Source: Salinivirgaceae bacterium
Lineage (GTDB): Bacteria; Bacteroidota; Bacteroidia; Bacteroidales; SZUA-534
Length of the DNA: 64,000 nucleotides
NCBI GenBank assembly: GCA_017474765.1
Contig: JAFVGW010000034.1
Location: 86,502-150,501, forward strand
Direction: 5' to 3'
The notes under the pieces were generated by a model, which was not told the DNA's origin, did no database searches, and saw only the letters and a list, made by a program, of their open reading frames with translations. Position numbers and translations under genes: made by a program. This document shows, in pieces, positions 59,123-64,000 of this stretch; positions within the stretch are counted from its first letter, which is position 1; each line of letters opens with the position of its first letter.

Positions 59123-59575
59123 CTATTTGATTTTATTCATTCTATCCAACTCGCGTTTAGTATCTTTCAGTTTGATATCCTCACGCTTGTCGAAGAGTTT
59201 TTTGCCGCGTGCCAACCCAATTGACATTTTCGCCAATCCTTTCTCATTGATATACATAGAGATAGGCACGATGGCAAATCCCTTTTCCTTGATTTTCTTT
59301 TCAAGTCGGTTGAGCTCACGGCGCTTGAGTAGCAGTTTGCGGTCGCTACGAGGAGTGTGGTTATAATGTGTACCATATTCGTATTCAGCAATATACATAT
59401 TCTTTACATACAACTCACCTTTCTCAAAAATGCAGTATGTATCGTTAATGTTTGCCTTTCCGTTCCTGATAGATTTTATCTCAGTACCAAGCAGCTGAAT
59501 GCCTGCGTTGAAAGTTTCGATTATCTCGTAAAGGAAATGGGCTTTTTTATTGCTGAAACGTATGTTGTTTTCCAT
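59123..59575 (-). CDS. smpB: SsrA-binding protein SmpB
   Basis: This 150-residue protein binds tmRNA and delivers it to stalled ribosomes in trans-translation. Family motifs: IRFSNKKAHFLYEIIETFNAG, LLGTEIKSIRNGKANINDTYC (quoted in part), NMYIAEYEYGTHYNHTPR, RKLLLKRREL and ARGKKLFDKREDIKLKDTKR with the basic C-terminal tail. It is complete. It is translated 1 bp after the Yip1-like gene, so the two share a transcript, an uncommon neighbour for smpB. Confidence 0.95.
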   Translation of the reverse strand: MENNIRFSNKKAHFLYEIIETFNAGIQLLGTEIKSIRNGKANINDTYCIFEKGELYVKNMYIAEYEYGTHYNHTPRSDRKLLLKRRELNRLEKKIKEKGFAIVPISMYINEKGLAKMSIGLARGKKLFDKREDIKLKDTKRELDRMNKIK

Positions 59576-59576
59576 A

Positions 59577-60146
59577 TCAGTTAAAGATTAGATTTTCGCA
59601 ACCAACTAAAGCCCAATGTAACAGAATCATTATTGCAATTGACGTCATTGTGGCGTTGCGGATTTTTTTATTGTCGCTGTCAGAATATTCGGCCTTGAGC
59701 ATACACCAGAGCAGGTAGTAAGAATAAAGGCCTGAAAGATTAAACAGCGGTGTCAATTTAGGCAGTAGACCGCTCAATATTGATGCAGCGAAAATTGGTA
59801 TGAATGAATATGTTATGATGTAGAACGAACGCAACAGATTTGCATTCAATGAGTAATAGTGAAGAATTTCGTGAAGCAGAAGTGTAAATAATAATCCTGA
59901 TATCAGCAGCAAAGATAAACGTGGAACTAACTCATTGGTAATGAACGATAATGAATCTCTGAACATATACGTGCCGAACATCACATGACCAACAAATTCG
60001 GCGGCGATGATTGCAATAAAATATGGAAGTGCAACATCTTTCAAAAGCGAAGCAAAATCTTTCGTTTCACCAGAAAGTACTGATGCTGTGACTGTTGGCT
60101 TACCAAGTAAGTCGATTGTCAGGTTTAAAAGTGATTTTATGTTCAT
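59577..60146 (-). CDS. Yip1-like multi-helix membrane protein
   Basis: This 189-residue inner-membrane protein has about five hydrophobic segments (YFIAIIAAEFVGHVMFGTY, LSLLLISGLLFTLLLHEIL, SFYIITYSFIPIFAASILSG, SYYLLWCMLKA, SIAIMILLHWALVG), the pattern of the YIP1 family. Function unknown. The longer frame would start at 60200 but runs across the TAAATTTG promoter box (60165-60172), so the ATG at 60146 is used. It is co-transcribed with smpB (1-bp gap) and divergent from miaA. Confidence 0.75.
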   Translation of the reverse strand: MNIKSLLNLTIDLLGKPTVTASVLSGETKDFASLLKDVALPYFIAIIAAEFVGHVMFGTYMFRDSLSFITNELVPRLSLLLISGLLFTLLLHEILHYYSLNANLLRSFYIITYSFIPIFAASILSGLLPKLTPLFNLSGLYSYYLLWCMLKAEYSDSDNKKIRNATMTSIAIMILLHWALVGCENLIFN

Positions 60147-60164
60147 CTTACACCAAAAACGCTG

Positions 60165-60172
60165 CAAATTTA
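60165..60172 (-). promoter_or_regulatory. Promoter -7 box of the Yip1-smpB operon
   Basis: TAAATTTG on the minus strand ends 19 bp before the ATG at 60146. It decides the start of that gene. Confidence 0.5.
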
Positions 60173-60213
60173 AACTATTTTCGCAATGCATAACCATCAA
60201 ACTGCATCACCGA

Positions 60214-61149
60214 ATGAACGCAAACTTGCCGCTAATCACCATTTTAGGCCCGACAGCAACGGGTAAAACCTCGCTTGCTACTCATTTGGCCGCCATCATT
60301 GGTGCCGAAATCATCAGTGCCGACTCACGTCAAGTCTATCGTCGGATGGATATTGGCACTGGTAAGGATTTGTCTGATTATCAAATTAATGGCAAGCAAA
60401 TTCCTTATCACTTGATTGATATTGTTGAACCTGGCACCAAATATAATCTGTTTGAATATCAGCAAGATTTCCTGAAAGCGTTTGCCGACATCCAGTCGCG
60501 CTCGAAGCAGGCGATTCTCTGTGGCGGAAGCGGGCTGTATATTGAGTCGGTGCTCAATGGCTACAAAATGGCGTCGGTACCTGTAAATGAGCAACTTCGC
60601 GAGGAGTTGAAGGATTATTCGGCCGAACAGTTGGAGCAACGGTTGAAATCGGTGAAAAAACTGCACAACAATGCCGATTTCGATACCCGCAAACGCACAA
60701 TCAGAGCCATCGAAATTGCTGAATACCAAAAAACTAACGCGGCTGCAATTCCTGATTTTCCGAAAATCGACTCAATTATTATAGGTGTGCGAATGGAGCG
60801 CGCGGCCGTCTGCCAGTCGATTTATGAGCGCCTAAAGCAGCGCTTACGCGACGGAATGATTGACGAGATTCAAGCCTTGCTCGACAGCGGCATCGCCCCC
60901 GAGGATTTGATTTACTATGGTCTTGAATATAAGTTTGTTACGCAGTATCTGCAAGGTAAGTTCAGTTACAACTATATGGTTGAGCACCTGAATATTGCAA
61001 TCCATCAGTTTGCCAAACGCCAAATGACCTGGTTCCGCAGAATGGAACGCAACGGATTCAAAATCAATTGGATTGACGGTTTGCTACCTTTAGAAGAAAA
61101 GGTGAATCTGGCAATTGATTTTATTGGCAAGGCGCACGTAACAGACTGA
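60214..61149 (+). CDS. miaA: tRNA dimethylallyltransferase
   Basis: This 311-residue enzyme adds a dimethylallyl group to A37 of tRNAs reading UNN codons. The P-loop GPTATGKTSLATHLA is at residues 10-24, followed by IISADSRQVYRRMDIGTGKD, YHLIDIVEPGTKYNLFEYQQ and LCGGSGLYIESVLNG, all family hallmarks. Its C-terminus has the expected GLEYKFVTQYLQGKF and FAKRQMTWFRRM motifs. A longer frame starts at 60007 inside the divergent gene; the ATG at 60214 gives the family start (MNANLPLITILGPTATGKT). The spacer to Yip1 is 67 bp. Confidence 0.95.
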   Translation: MNANLPLITILGPTATGKTSLATHLAAIIGAEIISADSRQVYRRMDIGTGKDLSDYQINGKQIPYHLIDIVEPGTKYNLFEYQQDFLKAFADIQSRSKQAILCGGSGLYIESVLNGYKMASVPVNEQLREELKDYSAEQLEQRLKSVKKLHNNADFDTRKRTIRAIEIAEYQKTNAAAIPDFPKIDSIIIGVRMERAAVCQSIYERLKQRLRDGMIDEIQALLDSGIAPEDLIYYGLEYKFVTQYLQGKFSYNYMVEHLNIAIHQFAKRQMTWFRRMERNGFKINWIDGLLPLEEKVNLAIDFIGKAHVTD

Positions 61150-61162
61150 TTTTTTATCAGTC
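61144..61162. terminator. Hairpin over the miaA stop codon
   Basis: GACTGAT-TTTTT-ATCAGTC (61144-61162): a perfect 7-bp stem that includes the miaA TGA, in the gap to the convergent prfC. There is no downstream T run, so it is a weak candidate. Confidence 0.35.
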
Positions 61163-61183
61163 AAATAAACAAGCGCAAAACCA

Positions 61184-62764
61184 TTATTCAAACTCCGACG
61201 TGAAGTAGAATTCCAACCCTTTAAATTTCTCTTGCGACATCTGCAGTTCGTAGGCCGATTCGGCAAGATAGACATCGCGGCCCCACTTGTCTTTGGCCAT
61301 TGCCTTGAACTTGCGGCGCTTGAAGTCTTCCCATTCCATCGGGTCGTTCGGCTTCACCCAACAAGCCTTGTACATACTGATGTTCTCATAGCGGCATTTG
61401 GCGTTGTACTCGTGCAGCAGGCGGTACTCAATCACTTCAAACTGCAGCGCGCCCACAGTTCCAATAACCTTGCGGCCGTTCATTGTCATTGTAAATAGCT
61501 GAGCCACACCTTCATCCATCAGTTGGTCGATGCCTTTGGCAAGTTGCTTGGCTTTCATCGGGTCGTCGTTTTCGATGTATCGGAAAAGTTCGGGCGAGAA
61601 ACTCGGAAGTCCCTTGAAATGAATCTTTTCGCCTTCGGTCAGCGTGTCACCGATTTTGAAATTGCCCGTATCGTGCAGACCGACAATGTCGCCTGGATAG
61701 GCTTCTTCAACTACCGATGTTTTTTGCGCCATAAAGGCAGTGGGGCTCGAAAATTTCAACTGGCGGTCGAGTTGCACGTGATAATAATTGGTGTTGCGCA
61801 GGAATTTGCCCGAGCAGACCTTCACAAAAGCAATGCGGTCGCGGTGGTTCGGGTCCATATTGGCGTGAATCTTGAAAACGAAACCAGTGAACTTGTCTTC
61901 TTCAGGCTTCACTTCGCGCTCAATAGTCTGCGATGGTTGCGGCGATGGTGCAATACGAATAAATGATTCCAAAAGTTCCTGAACGCCAAAGTTATATAGC
62001 GCACTTCCGAAGAACACGGGGGCAATTTTTGCTTCGCGGTAAAGGTTCTGGTCGAAATCGGGATAAACGCCTTCGATGAGTTCAAGATTGTCGCGCAGAA
62101 TCTGAGCGTTTCGGCCCATCTTGCGCTCGAACTCGGGGTCGTTCAAATCCTTAAATTCCTGTGGTTCTTCGGCTTTGGTCTTGTCATTGCCCGAGAAATA
62201 GTACATTTTTTTGTCGAAGATGTTGTAAACGCCCTGCAGCCGCTGGCCCATACCCACAGGCCAACTCAGCGGGTGGACGTGGATTTGAAGTTGCCGCTCA
62301 ATTTCGTCGAGAAGGTCGAACGGGTCCTTGCCATCGCGGTCGATTTTGTTGATGAAGACAATCACTGGTGTATTGCGCATACGGCACACTTTCATCAGCT
62401 TTTCGGTCTGCGCTTCGACGCCTTTGGCCGCGTCAATCACCACAATCACACTATCGACAGCCGTCAGGGTGCGGAAGGTGTCTTCAGCAAAATCCTGGTG
62501 GCCTGGGGTATCGAGAATGTTGATTTTCACGCCGTTATACTCAAACCCCATCACCGATGTTGCAACCGAAATACCACGTTGCCGCTCAATTTCCATAAAA
62601 TCGGAAGTTGCGGTCTTTTTAATCTTGTTCGACTTCACAGCACCAGCCACGTGGATGGCACCACCAAACAACAGCAACTTCTCTGTCAAAGTGGTTTTAC
62701 CAGCATCAGGGTGGCTTATGATTGCAAACGTGCGTCGGCGTTTTATCTCTTCGTTAAAATCCAT
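61184..62764 (-). CDS. prfC: Peptide chain release factor 3
   Basis: This 526-residue GTPase recycles RF1 and RF2 after termination. G1 is SHPDAGKTTLTEKLLLFGGA, G2 region RQRGISVATSVMGFEYNG, G3 DTPGHQDFAEDTFRTLTAVD, G4 NKIDRDG. Domain II and III motifs (GVAQLFTMTMNGRKVIGTVG, ALQFEVIEYRLLHEYNAKCR) separate it from EF-G and TypA and match RF3. It is complete. It starts 29 bp after an 84-residue acidic protein gene on the same strand. Confidence 0.95.
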   Translation of the reverse strand: MDFNEEIKRRRTFAIISHPDAGKTTLTEKLLLFGGAIHVAGAVKSNKIKKTATSDFMEIERQRGISVATSVMGFEYNGVKINILDTPGHQDFAEDTFRTLTAVDSVIVVIDAAKGVEAQTEKLMKVCRMRNTPVIVFINKIDRDGKDPFDLLDEIERQLQIHVHPLSWPVGMGQRLQGVYNIFDKKMYYFSGNDKTKAEEPQEFKDLNDPEFERKMGRNAQILRDNLELIEGVYPDFDQNLYREAKIAPVFFGSALYNFGVQELLESFIRIAPSPQPSQTIEREVKPEEDKFTGFVFKIHANMDPNHRDRIAFVKVCSGKFLRNTNYYHVQLDRQLKFSSPTAFMAQKTSVVEEAYPGDIVGLHDTGNFKIGDTLTEGEKIHFKGLPSFSPELFRYIENDDPMKAKQLAKGIDQLMDEGVAQLFTMTMNGRKVIGTVGALQFEVIEYRLLHEYNAKCRYENISMYKACWVKPNDPMEWEDFKRRKFKAMAKDKWGRDVYLAESAYELQMSQEKFKGLEFYFTSEFE

Positions 62765-62793
62765 ATCTGTTTGATTATTAAGATTCTTGCTTG

Positions 62794-63048
62794 CTATTCT
62801 TCTTCGTCGTCATCGCTCATACTGTCTTCGCAGTCGAGTTCATCGTCAATAAAATACTCGGCTTCAGCAATTAGCGTATCAATCTCAATTTGAGGCAGTT
62901 CGGGCTTGTCAATCCAATAGATTTGCTTGTCGTTCTCAAAATCGTCTTCGCTGCCTTCGAGAATGAAGCGCGGTTTTTCGGTGTGAACAACATAAAGATA
63001 GCCAAGCCGTTGCTGGCTGTTTGTTGCAAGTAAGAATTTCGGTAGCAT
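62794..63048 (-). CDS. Small acidic hypothetical protein
   Basis: This 84-residue protein has a hydrophobic N-terminal third (MLPKFLLATNSQQRLGYLYV VHTE), a W-containing centre (IYWIDKPELPQIEIDTLIAEAEYFID) and a strongly acidic tail (DDELDCEDSMSDDDEEE). No domain is recognised. The pattern looks like a conserved Bacteroidales protein rather than a random frame. It lies 29 bp upstream of prfC and probably shares its transcript. Confidence 0.65.
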   Translation of the reverse strand: MLPKFLLATNSQQRLGYLYVVHTEKPRFILEGSEDDFENDKQIYWIDKPELPQIEIDTLIAEAEYFIDDELDCEDSMSDDDEEE

Positions 63049-63123
63049 ATTTTCGTCTTTTTAGGCCGCAAATATAGCAGTTTTTAAGCATTGAATGACT
63101 GAATGATTGAATGTGTGGCATTT

Positions 63124-63150
63124 CGCACCGATGACACTGATAACGCAGAT
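63124..63150 (-). repeat. Dispersed intergenic repeat, copy 5
   Basis: On the minus strand ATCTGCGTTATCAGTGTCAT then CGGTGCG; it equals the 16282-16324 copy without its 14-base insert, apart from one T-to-G change. Confidence 0.6.
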
Positions 63151-63242
63151 TTTTATGGAAATGCCTTAAAGGCAATCAACTACGTGAATCGCTTTGAGAG
63201 CGGACCTTTTAATGGTTTTCGCAAAATCCATATAAATTTTGT

Positions 63243-63273
63243 TTTGCAAATGCAAATAGAAGGTCTATCTTTG
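63243..63273 (+). promoter_or_regulatory. Promoter of tRNA-Pro
   Basis: TTTG (63243-63246), 19 bases, then TATCTTTG (63266-63273): an exact match to the Bacteroidota housekeeping promoter (TTTG-N19-TAnnTTTG), 15 bp before the tRNA. Confidence 0.8.
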
Positions 63274-63288
63274 CACCGCTTTTCAGCA

Positions 63289-63363
63289 CGGGGTATAGCA
63301 CAGTCCGGTTAGTGTGCCTGCTTTGGGAGCAGGAGGTCGCAGGTTCGAATCCTGCTACCCCGA
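63289..63363 (+). tRNA. tRNA-Pro(TGG)
   Basis: A complete 75-base cloverleaf: acceptor stem CGGGGTA/TACCCCG with discriminator A, anticodon stem CCTGC/GCAGG around the loop TTTGGGA (anticodon TGG), and T-arm GCAGG-TTCGAAT-CCTGC. The C1-G72 pair and A73 are tRNA-Pro identity features. CCA is not encoded. It is preceded by a consensus promoter and followed by a terminator. Confidence 0.96.
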
Positions 63364-63370
63364 CAAAAAA

Positions 63371-63410
63371 GAAAAACTCTTGTAATCTGATGATTGCAAG
63401 AGTTTTTTTT
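63371..63410. terminator. Bidirectional terminator of tRNA-Pro and the GNAT gene
   Basis: ACTCTTGTAATC (63376-63387) pairs with GATTGCAAGAGT (63392-63403) with one G-T pair; eight T follow on the plus strand and A-rich sequence precedes, so it can serve both the tRNA and the convergent GNAT gene. Confidence 0.85.
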
Positions 63411-63411
63411 G

Positions 63412-63882
63412 TCAAAATTCATACACCATTATATATTCTTCATCGTTCTCGCCGATGGTGCGGAAGCCCAATTTCTGGTACATCCGCGCGGCATAGTTGG
63501 CTTTCTGCACTGATAATGACGCTTTTTTGTAGCCCCGTTGCCGCAGATGGTCGAGTATTGAGCGCATCAGGTTTGTGCCAATGCCGCTTCCGCGATATTC
63601 GGGCTTGACCGATATGGCAAACGACGGCACACCATCGGCAACATGGCCAAAATCGGGCATATCGCGCACCCACACCGCGCCAACAACCGCGCCATCGCTT
63701 TCGGCGACAAGGCAATGGTCGTCGGGCTGCGACCCGAAGCCATCAACATAAACGCGCAGTTCGGGCAGATTGATAATCTCGCGCGGCGGCGCTTGAACGC
63801 CTTCGGGCACAAAAATGGCCAAATAGAGAAAATCGTCGAGCAATGGTAACTCGTTGTCTTTCAGCGGACGGATGGTGGTCAT
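63412..63882 (-). CDS. GNAT family N-acetyltransferase
   Basis: This 156-residue GNAT protein has TTIRPLKDNELPLLDDFLYL at the N-terminus, beta4 and the acetyl-CoA loop in PSFAISVKPEYRGSGIGTNL (R-G-x-G-x-G), the Y/N segment KASLSVQKANYAARMYQKLG, and a final ENDEEYIMVYEF strand. It resembles single-domain GNAT enzymes of Bacteroidales with a longer N-terminal half (PEGVQAPPREIINLPELRVY). The substrate is unknown. It shares the terminator with the tRNA and is convergent with it. Confidence 0.9.
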   Translation of the reverse strand: MTTIRPLKDNELPLLDDFLYLAIFVPEGVQAPPREIINLPELRVYVDGFGSQPDDHCLVAESDGAVVGAVWVRDMPDFGHVADGVPSFAISVKPEYRGSGIGTNLMRSILDHLRQRGYKKASLSVQKANYAARMYQKLGFRTIGENDEEYIMVYEF

Positions 63883-63885
63883 TTG

Positions 63886-63958
63886 AGTTTTAAATTTTTT
63901 AAGTTTTAAGTTATAAGTTTAAAAGTTTTAAGTTTTTGAGGTTTAAGGTTTTAGACTA
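63886..63958. repeat. AT-rich degenerate TTTAAGT heptad tract
   Basis: TTTTAAATTTTTTAAGTTTT, then AAGTTATAAGTTTAAAAGTT and TTAAGTTTTTGAGGTTTAAG: about ten degenerate copies of a TTTAAGT/AAGTTT unit. The complement resembles the TAAACTTCTAAACTCTAAAC tract at 2721-2740 in the nrd spacer. 63959-64000 shows nothing more. Confidence 0.5.
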
Positions 63959-64000
63959 GTCATAGTTTCAATTTAAACTGCAAGATGACAGGGTCGTAAT

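Overview
The window reads as chromosome of an anaerobic Bacteroidales-type bacterium (phylum Bacteroidota). The evidence is a serine peptidase with a type IX secretion C-terminal tail, many outer-membrane beta-barrel proteins, a pyrophosphate-dependent phosphofructokinase, an oxygen-independent ribonucleotide reductase, AUG starts without clear Shine-Dalgarno sequences, and promoter boxes of the Bacteroidota TAnnTTTG type (best case: a TTTG-N19-TATCTTTG promoter in front of tRNA-Pro). No rRNA operon, CRISPR array, prophage or recognisable insertion sequence is present.

Layout. 1-8.5 kb: a truncated membrane sensor (Cache-HAMP-GAF), nrdG and nrdD, a DUF1846 protein, an OmpA-like protein with a cytoplasmic N-terminus, and a YjbR protein. 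8.6-16.3 kb is an AT-richer accessory stretch: a lipoprotein of unknown function, an AAA ATPase/nuclease-like (DUF234) gene flanked by two nearly identical 72-bp palindromic direct repeats, twin 18-bp palindromes, a peptidylarginine/agmatine-deiminase domain fused to about twelve Sel1 repeats, a small Sel1 paralogue and an unknown gene. 16.4-25.4 kb: pfp, an ABC-F ATPase, two tandem TPR-SpoIIE phosphatase signalling proteins (the second has lost a metal-binding Asp) and tadA.

25.6-30.8 kb is the most system-like region: a CsgG/HfaB-like gene, three small lipoproteins (one DUF4810, one GNA1162/DUF799), a small membrane protein and two outer-membrane barrels on one strand, preceded by an XRE regulator that has a long GC-rich leader with a 22-codon upstream ORF, then a PIN-domain toxin-antitoxin pair. 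30.9-47.3 kb holds transport and metabolism (MFS, BASS-family and sodium-solute symporters, the last with a 40-aa accessory protein), two nitroreductases, a HAD phosphatase, a trypsin-like type IX cargo peptidase, an M16 peptidase pair, a large HExxH peptidase/propeller/barrel fusion and purine nucleoside phosphorylase. 47.4-48.4 kb: a 60-aa repeat protein, a second XRE gene and a 113-bp imperfect palindrome. 48.4-64 kb is housekeeping: lysA and aspartate kinase, uvrA, a TGS-nucleoside kinase, a SPOR protein, a calcium-binding OMP, smpB, miaA, prfC, tRNA-Pro and a GNAT acetyltransferase.

Short 'ATCTGCGTT...ATCAGTGTCATCTGTGCG' sequences are scattered between genes at five places in both orientations, and AT-rich TTTAAGT/TAAACTT tracts occur in the nrd spacer and at the right end. 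Start sites were moved inward from the longest frame where an internal ATG, a promoter box or a signal peptide argued for it.
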